NCBI GenBank assembly: GCA_002369075.1 | Contig: DFEG01000009.1 | Coordinates: 1-64,000 of the forward strand | Length of the DNA stretch: 64,000 bases | From: Bacteroidales bacterium UBA3808 | Lineage (GTDB): Bacteria > Bacteroidota > Bacteroidia > Bacteroidales > Paludibacteraceae | Direction of reading: 5' to 3' | Shown: positions 35,644 through 42,975 of the stretch, piece by piece | Layout: the number at the start of each line of letters is the position of its first letter | Position numbering within the stretch: the stretch's first letter is position 1 | The notes under the pieces: model-generated | The model's database searches: none | Seen by the model: only the letters and a program-made list of their open reading frames with translations | Told to the model about the DNA's origin: nothing | Made by a program: the position numbers and the translations under genes

Positions 35644-36221
35644 GCGAGAGCAAGACCCCCAAACTGACGACCGCGGAGATGGGACGCATGAGCGTGGACC
35701 AATACCGCGAGGCGGACAAACTGCCGCTGGTGGTGGTGTTGGATAATGTCCGCAGCCAACACAACGTGGGGGCGGTATTCCGTACGGCGGATGCCATGCG
35801 GATAGAGCGGGTGGTGCTCTGCGGTATCTGTTGCTGTCCCCCCAACCAGGAACTGCACAAGACCGCCCTCGGCGCCGAAGAATCCGTGGAATGGCAGTAC
35901 TACAAAGAGACGCAGGACGCCGTCCGCGCGCTGCAGGCAGAGGGTTATACCGTCTATGCCGTAGAGCAGGCGCATAACTCCATGACACTCGAAGAAGCCG
36001 CAGAGCAAATAGTCGAAAGTCAAAAGTCGAAAGTCGAACGCAAAATCGCCGTTGTTCTCGGTCATGAGGTTTTCGGCGTACAACAGGAAGTAATAGATAT
36101 CTGTCAAGGATGCATAGAGATACCCCAATACGGAACGAAGCACTCGATGAACGTGTCGGTAACGGCAGGCATTGTGATGTACCGCTTAGCCTCCTCGCTC
36201 CGGCTCGCGACAAAGAAGTAG
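35640..36221 (+). CDS. TrmH/SpoU family RNA 2'-O-methyltransferase
   Basis: SPOUT methylase with knot motifs: VVVLDNVRSQHNVGAVFRTADA (motif 1), AVVLGHEVFGVQQEVID (motif 2) and IEIPQYGTKHSMNVSVTAGIVMY (motif 3). Target RNA unknown. In front of motif 2 the loop IVESQKSKVERK is coded by the 30-nt array also found in the lipid kinase gene. Start coupled to rimM by ATGA. Its last 112 nt overlap the likely start of the U32 gene in another frame. Confidence 0.92.
   Translation: MSESKTPKLTTAEMGRMSVDQYREADKLPLVVVLDNVRSQHNVGAVFRTADAMRIERVVLCGICCCPPNQELHKTALGAEESVEWQYYKETQDAVRALQAEGYTVYAVEQAHNSMTLEEAAEQIVESQKSKVERKIAVVLGHEVFGVQQEVIDICQGCIEIPQYGTKHSMNVSVTAGIVMYRLASSLRLATKK
36009..36038. repeat. In-frame GTCGAAA array, copy 2
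   Basis: Identical over 30 nt to 30392-30421 in the lipid kinase gene, same frame and same peptide (IVESQKSKVE). Confidence 0.9.
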
Positions 36222-37666
36222 CCAAGGCGGCAGTGCAGGCGGGAGCGGATGCTATCTATATAGGTCCGCCGGCTTTCGGTGCGCGCCAGGCAGCGGGCAA
36301 CAGTCTTCAGGATCTGGAGGAGGTGGTTCGCTATGCCCATTCTTACGGAGTGCAGGTGCTGGTGACGCTTAATACCCTGCTCCGCGACGATGAGTACCCG
36401 CAAGCGGTTGCGCTCGCGCACGCGCTATATAAAATAGGTGTCGATGCACTGATTATTCAAGACCTGCACTTGCTGGATTTTGATTTGCCCCCCATCCGTC
36501 TGCACGCTTCCACCCAGTGCGACAACCGCACGCCCGAGCATGTGGCGCACCTGCGCGACTTGGGTTTCAAGCGCGTTGTCTTAGCCCGTGAGCTGTCTAT
36601 TGACGAGATCCGTGCCATCCATGAGGCGGTGCCGGATATCGAACTCGAAGCGTTTGTACACGGCGCGCTGTGCGTCAGCTATTCGGGGCGGTGCTATATA
36701 TCCGAAGTGCTCGCCGGACGGAGTGCCAACAGAGGCGCGTGTGCGCAGTTCTGCAGAATGGCGTACGACCTGCTGGACGGTTCCATGGACGAAGTGCTTG
36801 ACGACCACGGCGAACCCATACACCAGCGATACCTGCTGTCCTTGCAGGACTTGGACAGGAGTGCGTATCTCTCGGAACTCATTGACGCCGGCGTGACGAC
36901 CTTCAAGATCGAGGGGCGGCTCAAGGACGCCGACTACGTAACGAACATCACCGCCTATTACCGGGATGCTTTAGACCGCTACGCTCAAAGACAAAAGACC
37001 GCTGCGCTCAAAGACGAAAGACCTGTTTATAACCGTACCTTTGTACCGGACCCGGCAAAGACTTTCCACCGTGGCGGGACGGATTATTTCCTGCATGGGC
37101 GTACCCGTCCCATGGCAAATTGGGAGACTCCTAAATCGACAGGAGAATATATCGGCGAAGTGTTAGAGGCACGCGGCAACACCCTGCGCGTGCGGCTCAA
37201 GGAAGGTGTGACGCTCCATAATGGCGACGGACTGACCATCGGCAGCGAGGGCTGTAATGTTAACGGAGTGGATGGAAACATTATTCTCGTGAATAAAAGG
37301 TTTGCCCTTTCAGGGGAAAACCTACGGAAAGGGGCTTCCCCTCTCTATCGAAATCTCGATGTGGAGTTCACAAAGAGTTTGAAGAGCGAGCGCCGGATAC
37401 CCGTGGATATTCTGTTCCGCGAGACGGAAGAGGGTTTTGATTTGAAATACTATCTGCCGAATGGCAAAATGGTACATAGTAAATGTATCAATGGTAAATG
37501 TTTTGAGCCCGCCAGGAATGCGCAGAAAGCACTGGACACCATCCGCACGCAGTTAGCCAAACTGGGCGACACGCCTTATGTCGCACGCAACGTGCAGATT
37601 GAGTCCAAGCCTTATTTTATACCAATTAGTGTACTGAACGAATGGAGACGAGAGACTACCCTCTGA
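36110..37666 (+). CDS. Peptidase U32 family protein (collagenase-like / RlhA-type), main part
   Basis: U32 family: SLLAPARDKEVAKAAVQAGADAIYIGPPAFGAR, then the signature block EAFVHGALCVSYSGRCYISE with LAGRSANRGACAQFCR (Cys residues of the iron-sulfur-type cluster) and TTFKIEGRLKDADYV. In E. coli, RlhA hydroxylates 23S rRNA C2501. No ATG/GTG/TTG lies nearer the conserved start than ATG 36110, so a 112-nt overlap with trmH is real or a rare start is used. The frame ends at 37666 in NEWRRETTL, before the family's C-terminal Cys module, which continues in the next frame. Two repeat-coded stretches occur (AQRQKTAALKDER; NGKMVHSKCINGKC). Confidence 0.85.
   Translation: MHRDTPIRNEALDERVGNGRHCDVPLSLLAPARDKEVAKAAVQAGADAIYIGPPAFGARQAAGNSLQDLEEVVRYAHSYGVQVLVTLNTLLRDDEYPQAVALAHALYKIGVDALIIQDLHLLDFDLPPIRLHASTQCDNRTPEHVAHLRDLGFKRVVLARELSIDEIRAIHEAVPDIELEAFVHGALCVSYSGRCYISEVLAGRSANRGACAQFCRMAYDLLDGSMDEVLDDHGEPIHQRYLLSLQDLDRSAYLSELIDAGVTTFKIEGRLKDADYVTNITAYYRDALDRYAQRQKTAALKDERPVYNRTFVPDPAKTFHRGGTDYFLHGRTRPMANWETPKSTGEYIGEVLEARGNTLRVRLKEGVTLHNGDGLTIGSEGCNVNGVDGNIILVNKRFALSGENLRKGASPLYRNLDVEFTKSLKSERRIPVDILFRETEEGFDLKYYLPNGKMVHSKCINGKCFEPARNAQKALDTIRTQLAKLGDTPYVARNVQIESKPYFIPISVLNEWRRETTL
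36983..37023. repeat. In-frame CTCAAAG/ACAAAAG array in U32 gene
   Basis: GCTCAAAGACAAAAGACC and GCTCAAAGACGAAAGACC, 22 nt apart, read as QRQKTAALKDERP. Same word family as the secA/DUF3078 spacer. Confidence 0.75.
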
Positions 37667-37827
37667 TGACCTGCCGATACTGCATCCTCTTTGAATTGGG
37701 GCATTGCCGCAAGACGAATCCTTATCCGAAAGACAAGGAGCCGCGTTACCTGCGTCTGAGGACGGGCAAAGTGCTCGCACTCCATTTCGATTGCAAGAAC
37801 TGCCAAATGACAGTGGATGAAAAGTAA
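37642..37827 (+). CDS. Detached C-terminal cysteine module of U32 peptidase
   Basis: 61 residues: METRDYPLMTCRYCILFELG, then HCRKTNPYPKDKEPRYLRLR and LHFDCKNCQM. In Bacteroides-type U32 proteins a matching segment (CKxCxxxxxGxC ... FDCKNCQM) is the end of the same polypeptide. Here it is in the -1 frame, overlaps the main frame by 25 nt, has its own ATG, and the stretch normally joining the two is missing. It could be made by coupled re-initiation, by frameshifting, or be the product of a deletion. Four Cys pairs suggest zinc binding. Confidence 0.7.
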   Translation: METRDYPLMTCRYCILFELGHCRKTNPYPKDKEPRYLRLRTGKVLALHFDCKNCQMTVDEK

Positions 37828-37850
37828 AGTAAACAGAAAAATTAGAACCA

Positions 37851-39626
37851 ATGGATAAAATACGTAATTTTTGCATTATTGCGCACATTGACCACGGCAA
37901 ATCGACCCTCGCCGACCGAATGTTGGAAATCACCCAGACTGTCGATGTACGGCAGATGGAGAACCAGGTGCTGGACGACATGGATCTGGAGAAAGAGCGC
38001 GGTATCACCATCAAATCGCACGCTATTCAGATGGATTACAAGGGTTATACCCTCAACCTGATTGATACTCCGGGGCACGTGGACTTCAGTTACGAGGTCT
38101 CGCGGTCCATTGCGGCGTGCGAGGGCGCTGTGCTCGTCGTTGACGCTACGCAGGGCGTGCAGGCGCAGACGATTTCAAACCTCTATATGGCGATTGAGCA
38201 TGACCTCGAAATCATCCCTGTGCTCAACAAATGCGACATGGACAACGCCATGCCGGAGCGCGTAGAAGACGAGATCGTGGATTTGTTGGGCTGCAAGCGC
38301 GAGGAGATTTTGCGCTGCTCCGCCAAGACCGGCGAAGGTGTGCCGGAGATTCTGGATGCTATCGTAGAGCGCATCCCGGCGCCGAAAGGCGACCCGAAAG
38401 CACCGCTCCAATGCCTCGTCTTCGACTCCGTTTTCAACTCCTTCCGCGGTATCATCGCCTATTTCAAGGTGGTAAACGGCACCATGCACACGGGCGACCA
38501 GGTACGCTTCGTCAACACCGGCAAGGAGTACGACGCGGACGAGATAGGTATTCTCAAACTCGACATGTCCCCGCGCAAGGAGATATCCGCAGGCAACGTG
38601 GGATATATCATCTCCGGTATCAAGACATCGACCGAAGTCAAAGTGGGCGACACCATCACCCATGTAGCGCGCCCCTGCGACAAAGCCATTGACGGTTTCG
38701 AGGAAGCCAAACCGATGGTCTTCGCCGGTGTCTATCCCATTGAGTCAGAAGACTACGAAGACCTGCGCGCGTCCCTTGAGAAACTGCAACTCAACGATGC
38801 GTCTCTGACCTTCCAACCCGAAAGTTCCATGGCGCTCGGCTTCGGCTTCCGCTGCGGGTTCCTCGGACTGCTGCACATGGAGATTATCCAGGAGCGGCTC
38901 GACCGCGAGTTTGACATGGATGTCATCACCACCGTGCCGAACGTATCGTACAACGTCTATACCAAGGACGGCGGCATGATCGAGGTACACAACCCTGCCG
39001 GCATGCCCGACCTCACGGAGATAGACCGCATTGAGGAGCCCTATATCCGCGCATCGGTCATCACCACGGCGGATTATATAGGTCCGATCATGACGCTGTG
39101 CCTCGGCAAACGCGGAGAACTGGTCAAACAGGAATATATCTCCGGCAACCGAATGGAGTTGCTCTTCGACATGCCGCTGGGCGAGATCGTCATTGATTTC
39201 TACGACAAACTCAAATCTATCTCCAAGGGCTATGCGTCCTTCGACTGGCACATGAACGGTTTCCGCCCTTCCAACCTCGTCAAACTGGATATCCTCCTCA
39301 ACGGCGAACAGGTCGATGCGCTCTCTACCCTCACCCACCGCGACAACGCCGTCGATTTCGGACGCCGCATGTGCGAGAAACTCAAAGAGCTGCTGCCCCG
39401 TCAGCAGTTCGACATCGCTATTCAGGCGGCTATCGGCGCCAAGATCATCGCCCGTGAGACCGTCAAGCAGGTACGCAAGGATGTCCTTGCCAAGTGTTAC
39501 GGCGGTGACGTGAGCCGTAAACGCAAACTCCTGGAGAAACAGAAACGAGGCAAGAAGCGCATGAAACAGATCGGCAACGTCGAAGTCCCCCAGAAAGCCT
39601 TCCTCGCCGTCCTCAAACTGGATTAA
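37851..39626 (+). CDS. lepA: Elongation factor 4 (LepA)
   Basis: Translational GTPase. G1 AHIDHGKSTLADRML, G3 DTPGHVDF, G4 NKCDMDNA, then EF-G-like domains and the LepA-specific C-terminal domain (FDIAIQAAIGAKIIARETVK, RKDVLAKCYGGDVSRKRKLL, GKKRMK). It has 591 residues, close to the 599 of E. coli. It lies 23 nt after the detached U32 module and ends at a strong terminator; beyond it the base composition changes. Confidence 0.98.
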   Translation: MDKIRNFCIIAHIDHGKSTLADRMLEITQTVDVRQMENQVLDDMDLEKERGITIKSHAIQMDYKGYTLNLIDTPGHVDFSYEVSRSIAACEGAVLVVDATQGVQAQTISNLYMAIEHDLEIIPVLNKCDMDNAMPERVEDEIVDLLGCKREEILRCSAKTGEGVPEILDAIVERIPAPKGDPKAPLQCLVFDSVFNSFRGIIAYFKVVNGTMHTGDQVRFVNTGKEYDADEIGILKLDMSPRKEISAGNVGYIISGIKTSTEVKVGDTITHVARPCDKAIDGFEEAKPMVFAGVYPIESEDYEDLRASLEKLQLNDASLTFQPESSMALGFGFRCGFLGLLHMEIIQERLDREFDMDVITTVPNVSYNVYTKDGGMIEVHNPAGMPDLTEIDRIEEPYIRASVITTADYIGPIMTLCLGKRGELVKQEYISGNRMELLFDMPLGEIVIDFYDKLKSISKGYASFDWHMNGFRPSNLVKLDILLNGEQVDALSTLTHRDNAVDFGRRMCEKLKELLPRQQFDIAIQAAIGAKIIARETVKQVRKDVLAKCYGGDVSRKRKLLEKQKRGKKRMKQIGNVEVPQKAFLAVLKLD

Positions 39627-39634
39627 AACCCACT

Positions 39635-39664
39635 AAATCTGCATCACAAGTGCAGATTTTTTTG
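39635..39664 (+). terminator. Intrinsic terminator of lepA
   Basis: AAATCTGCA (39635-39643), 7-nt loop, TGCAGATTT (39651-39659), then a T-run. It also marks the left edge of the AT-rich island. Confidence 0.92.
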
Positions 39665-39778
39665 TGTCCATGCCCTTTACTCCCTACTATTGGGCTGGAT
39701 TTATTATGTTGGACAGAGCGATTTTGTGCAATAAATTCACCGTACTGCATAAAAAAGTATATTTTTTGTGCAATAAAC

Positions 39779-39809
39779 TTGCATAATTGAATAAAAAGTA
39801 GTACATTTG
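39779..39809 (+). promoter_or_regulatory. Promoter at island edge
   Basis: TTG 39779-39781, N20 beginning CATAATTG, TACATTTG 39802-39809. It drives only a possible 22-residue peptide or an RNA. Confidence 0.75.
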
Positions 39810-39829
39810 CGGCGAAGTTTGCTTTAAGA

Positions 39830-39898
39830 ATGGTTGCAATTGCAACTAAATTTGAACCAAATAGTGACATATGTAGGTGTAATTCCTTTTTTACTTGA
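39830..39898 (+). CDS. Possible 22-residue peptide
   Basis: ATG 21 nt after a good promoter; product MVAIATKFEPNSDICRCNSF and two more residues. No family recognised; it may be the decayed start of a longer gene or chance. Confidence 0.25.
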   Translation: MVAIATKFEPNSDICRCNSFFT

Positions 39899-39972
39899 AA
39901 AGGTGATATAAAAATCCTCCCCCGCGGTTACTTTTCGCAAATGGATGACATGAATAGATGAACGATCACAAC

Positions 39973-40246
39973 GGCGTTTCCTCCTTTGCATCCGCCAAGT
40001 TTGGCGGATAGGAAACGCCTCTCACCCCTTCGTCTATTGCGTCGGGATTTAATCCCGACATCGGCTCTGCCGCGTGTTTTGTTTATTGTCCCGCATGGTA
40101 TGTGGGTTTGTTGTTCGTCTGCTGCGCTATGCGTCAGCATCGCGTCTATGTCTATTGCGCGGGATGTCATCCCGCAACAGATTCTTGGTAGTTGTGCCGA
40201 CTGTCAGTCGGCCTCTTTGTCCTTTGCGCCCGCTTCAGATGCGGGC
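39973..40246. repeat. Cluster of five short hairpins (REP-like)
   Basis: Perfect or near-perfect hairpins with tiny loops: CCGCCAAGTTTGGCGG (39992-40007), nested in GGCGTTTCC...GGAAACGCC (39973-40019); GTCGGGATTTAATCCCGAC (40041-40059); GCGGGATGTCATCCCGC (40159-40175); GCCGACTGTCAGTCGGC (40196-40212); GCCCGC-7nt-GCGGGC (40228-40246). Most are preceded by a C(T)TTTGC or CTATTGC word. Stems differ in sequence but share size and form. Confidence 0.85.
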
Positions 40247-40384
40247 CTCCCCTCCCCATCCTCCACTTTGCTTTCCGGATGAGTATAGCGGTCTGGATTT
40301 CCGGATTTTCCAGCAATCACCTTTCCTAAAATCTGCCTATTCCTGCCTAAATTTGCATAAAGAGGCATATTTCTCCTCCAAAAC

Positions 40385-40415
40385 TTGCATATTCCAGAAA
40401 AAAGCTGTACCTTTG
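40385..40415 (+). promoter_or_regulatory. Promoter of truncated WYL gene
   Basis: TTG 40385-40387, N20 beginning CATATTCCAG, TACCTTTG 40408-40415. ATG 23 nt downstream. Confidence 0.85.
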
Positions 40416-40437
40416 CAGACCATTAGAAAAATACACT

Positions 40438-40698
40438 ATGCCGGTAACGAAACAAAAACTCATACGACACTACGCATTAGACCGATGTTTGAGAAATCAG
40501 ACACGGCGGTACTATATTGAGGATTTGTTGATGGAATGCAAAGCATTGGAAGCAAATTCGTCAGTCGCAACTGACGAATCACAATCGACAATTATGATTG
40601 TCGAATTACAAAACGTTAAAAATCAGATAGATATATCGCAACATCGCTATTCAATAATGCCATCTTTCAAAACAATCCAGACGGGTTTGGAAAATTGA
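40438..40698 (+). pseudogene. Truncated WYL-domain regulator
   Basis: 86 codons. The first 32 residues (MPVTKQKLIRHYALDRCLRN and on to EDLL) match the full WYL regulator at 63358 almost exactly, and the DNA matches well too. After that only weak likeness remains (ECKALEA; LQNVKNQIDISQH against RTIKNDINEFETL). Then the frame stops, with no WYL domain. The winged-helix start is thus kept without the sensor part. It has its own promoter, so a short peptide may still be made. Confidence 0.7.
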
Positions 40699-40729
40699 AA
40701 AATAGGCAAAAATACACGATTTATATATA

Positions 40730-40760
40730 CAGAGTTTCGGAGACGAGGCTCTGTTTTTTT
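40730..40760 (+). terminator. GNRA-loop hairpin with T-run, copy 1
   Basis: CAGAGTTTCG-GAGA-CGAGGCTCTG folds into a 10-bp stem (two G-U pairs) with a GAGA tetraloop, followed by seven T. Terminator of the truncated WYL transcript or 3' end of a small RNA. Confidence 0.8.
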
Positions 40761-40825
40761 GTGCCTGCTTTTCTGCCCGTAGATGTATCAAAATATGCAA
40801 AAATCAAAAATACTTTCCTATATAC

Positions 40826-40856
40826 TTGCGTATTTCAAAAAAAAGTTGTAAATTTG
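40826..40856 (+). promoter_or_regulatory. Island operon promoter P1
   Basis: TTG 40826-40828, N20 beginning CGTATTTCA with an A-run, TAAATTTG 40849-40856. Confidence 0.8.
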
Positions 40857-40880
40857 CAAGCCTTGCAAATGAAAAAAGTC

Positions 40881-40911
40881 TTGCATATGTCAAAAAAATG
40901 TAGTACTTTTG
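40881..40911 (+). promoter_or_regulatory. Island operon promoter P2
   Basis: TTG 40881-40883, N20 beginning CATATGTCA with an A-run, TACTTTTG 40904-40911. It lies 55 nt after P1, and the ATG of the SEL1-like gene is 37 nt downstream. Confidence 0.85.
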
Positions 40912-40947
40912 CAACCGAAATCGAAATAACCGATATAAAAAGCACAA

Positions 40948-42975
40948 ATGTCCCTGATTGACAAAATATCAAAACTCTTTGGCAAAGGAAATAAAAAAGC
41001 CATTTCTGCAGCTCCGATAACGGCTGTAGAAGAGGAACCTGTGCGTACGCAAGAGAAACTACAACCCCTATATACCTTTTATACTATAGGACCGGATTAC
41101 ATCACATGGCGTTACCCTATAGATACGACTCCATTAAAAGAATTTACTGATTTCTTGGGGTTAATTGATGCCACTCCATACAAGGCTAATGCGGAATTCT
41201 GGAATGCCATTAAAGATTATGATAATATGGCGTTGCAGAAATGCGATGAAGATTTATTGGAGAGTTTTAAAAGCGATTTAAGAAATCTTGCAAAAAATCA
41301 CAAATTATATGGCGCATACACCTTATTAGGTTCACTCGCGGACACATCACAAGATCTATATGATTATTTCTTTTTAGCCGCTCGTCGAGGAATCAAAGAA
41401 GGCATGGTAACATGTGGATTAGAACTATTAAGAGACGGTCAAACAGCGAAAGGTCGTGAATGGATGGAAAAAGGAGCGGAATTAGGAGAAGAAATAGGTA
41501 TGATGAATATGGCAATTAGTTATGAGCATGGCACATTTACACCTATTGATTACAACAAAGCGGCTTATTTCTATCGTCGTCTTATCAAGGAGCATAAAAA
41601 TTACTTTGCTTACATCAATTTAGGTGTAATGTATGTGATGGCGAATTATTTTCACACTGCGCTTTCTCTTTTCAAAAAAGCGAATCGACTCGCAGATGGA
41701 AATGAGGATTTACAAAGTGATATTTCTAATATTGACGGAAAAGGTACGCTAACTAATTACGAATCCTGCAAACAGCTTCTTACGTTGCCCTTGGAAGAAC
41801 GTATCAAACGTGCGGTAGCTCAATATCACTCACCGGAATTAACAGCTCTCTTTTGTAGAAATAACATTTCTCCTGCGACTACAGTCCCAGCCTATAGCGA
41901 ACCACCGGCACGTTGGATTCCGAATGATGAATCTGAAATAGATTCGATGGACATTAAGGAGCATAAAGCAGCATTAACAACAACTTTAGTTCCTCAGAAA
42001 CCGGAAGTCAAATATCCACATGACGATTTTGTATTCCCTATTTATGATGTGCAAATCCGTGACGAACGAATTATGGGGCGGCAACACGAATTGGTTTTCT
42101 TGGAGAAGAATGTTCATGCAGAATTAAACCAATTTATCCAACAACATATAGGTCAGTTACGTGAGGTATTCCGCCGGAAAGACTACGTATTTGTTTACTT
42201 GCCGACTCATGCCCAAAACAACAAAGATCTCCTCGGCTCGTACTCGGATGGTATTGAACCACGCAATATGTTAGATTTATGGTTCTCTAACAAAAATCGC
42301 ACAGAGCAACAATACTGGTCTGCGTTCTTTTCCGAGGAACACTTGCCTGCTGATTGTGCCGGTTTCTTGAGGTATAAGCCAAATAGAGATAATCCCGATG
42401 ATCGCTATAACTATGAATATATTTTGTTTCCATTCCAACCTGGCACCAATTGGGAGAAAGCATTCTCCTATTTGGTGCAATTTGTGGGAACCTTGCCTTT
42501 CGTTAAATCTCGCAGCAAAAAGTCCTTGCCGCGCGACACGATGTTATTAGTGGATAGTGACTATGGCATCTATTTGGTAGATAGTACCGGCAATAAGTTG
42601 ACTGAAGAAATCAAAATGCCGATTCTCTCCAAAGCTCTGTATTTCACGTTGCTGCATCATAATGAAGGCATAGCGATTAAGTACCTGAGCGATTATAAGG
42701 ATGAGTTGCAAGTATGGTATAACGCTTTGTCCAATAGAAAAGACACCAAACAAAGCATAGAAACGCTGATTGATCCGACCAATAACTCCGCGAACGAAAA
42801 ACTCTCACGTATCCGCAAAGCGTTTGAGTCGGCATTAGAGAACTATGAAGATGCCCCGGATGATTTCATCCCTGTTGGCAAAAAGACACAACCTTATATT
42901 ATTAACCTCCCTCGCACACGTATCTTCTGGCAACCGGAAGGTATGAGTGTGTTTTCGATACAAACTATATTATGA
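40948..42975 (+). CDS. Large SEL1/TPR-like island protein
   Basis: 675 residues without signal peptide or membrane segment. After a basic N-terminus (IDKISKLFGKGNKK), residues about 100-260 hold SEL1/TPR-like helical repeats: YDYFFLAARRGIKEGMVTCG, KGREWMEKGAELGEEIGMM, YNKAAYFYRRLIKEHKNYFA and FHTALSLFKKANRL. The C-terminal 350 residues (from about HDDFVFPIYDVQIRDERIM) show no family I know; KSRSKKSLPRDTMLLVDSDYG is a notable stretch. AT-rich codon use unlike the core genes suggests transfer. First gene after twin promoters; its stop overlaps the next start by ATGA, so the two products are made together. Confidence 0.85.
   Translation: MSLIDKISKLFGKGNKKAISAAPITAVEEEPVRTQEKLQPLYTFYTIGPDYITWRYPIDTTPLKEFTDFLGLIDATPYKANAEFWNAIKDYDNMALQKCDEDLLESFKSDLRNLAKNHKLYGAYTLLGSLADTSQDLYDYFFLAARRGIKEGMVTCGLELLRDGQTAKGREWMEKGAELGEEIGMMNMAISYEHGTFTPIDYNKAAYFYRRLIKEHKNYFAYINLGVMYVMANYFHTALSLFKKANRLADGNEDLQSDISNIDGKGTLTNYESCKQLLTLPLEERIKRAVAQYHSPELTALFCRNNISPATTVPAYSEPPARWIPNDESEIDSMDIKEHKAALTTTLVPQKPEVKYPHDDFVFPIYDVQIRDERIMGRQHELVFLEKNVHAELNQFIQQHIGQLREVFRRKDYVFVYLPTHAQNNKDLLGSYSDGIEPRNMLDLWFSNKNRTEQQYWSAFFSEEHLPADCAGFLRYKPNRDNPDDRYNYEYILFPFQPGTNWEKAFSYLVQFVGTLPFVKSRSKKSLPRDTMLLVDSDYGIYLVDSTGNKLTEEIKMPILSKALYFTLLHHNEGIAIKYLSDYKDELQVWYNALSNRKDTKQSIETLIDPTNNSANEKLSRIRKAFESALENYEDAPDDFIPVGKKTQPYIINLPRTRIFWQPEGMSVFSIQTIL

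Larger units (their letters stand above)
39665..40437. other. Island left edge without a clear gene
   Basis: About 770 nt with no supported protein of normal size. It holds a promoter (39779-39809), a 22-codon frame directly after it (39830-39898), the hairpin cluster (39973-40246) and the promoter of the truncated WYL gene. Longer frames on both strands (39928-40170, 39986-40282) cross the hairpins and are not credible. Confidence 0.7.
40725..40863 (+). repeat. Hairpin-promoter block, copy 1
   Basis: About 140 nt nearly identical to 63206-63345. It begins with ATATACAGAGTTTCGGAGAC, continues with the T-run and a GTGCCTGCTTTT segment, and ends in a TTG-N20-TAAATTTG promoter (40826-40856). 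Confidence 0.88.

Noticed and set aside
39973..40282. Hairpin cluster as a coding gene or CRISPR array
   Set aside because: Frames here cross five palindromes and have no family; the hairpins differ in sequence, so they are not CRISPR repeats.
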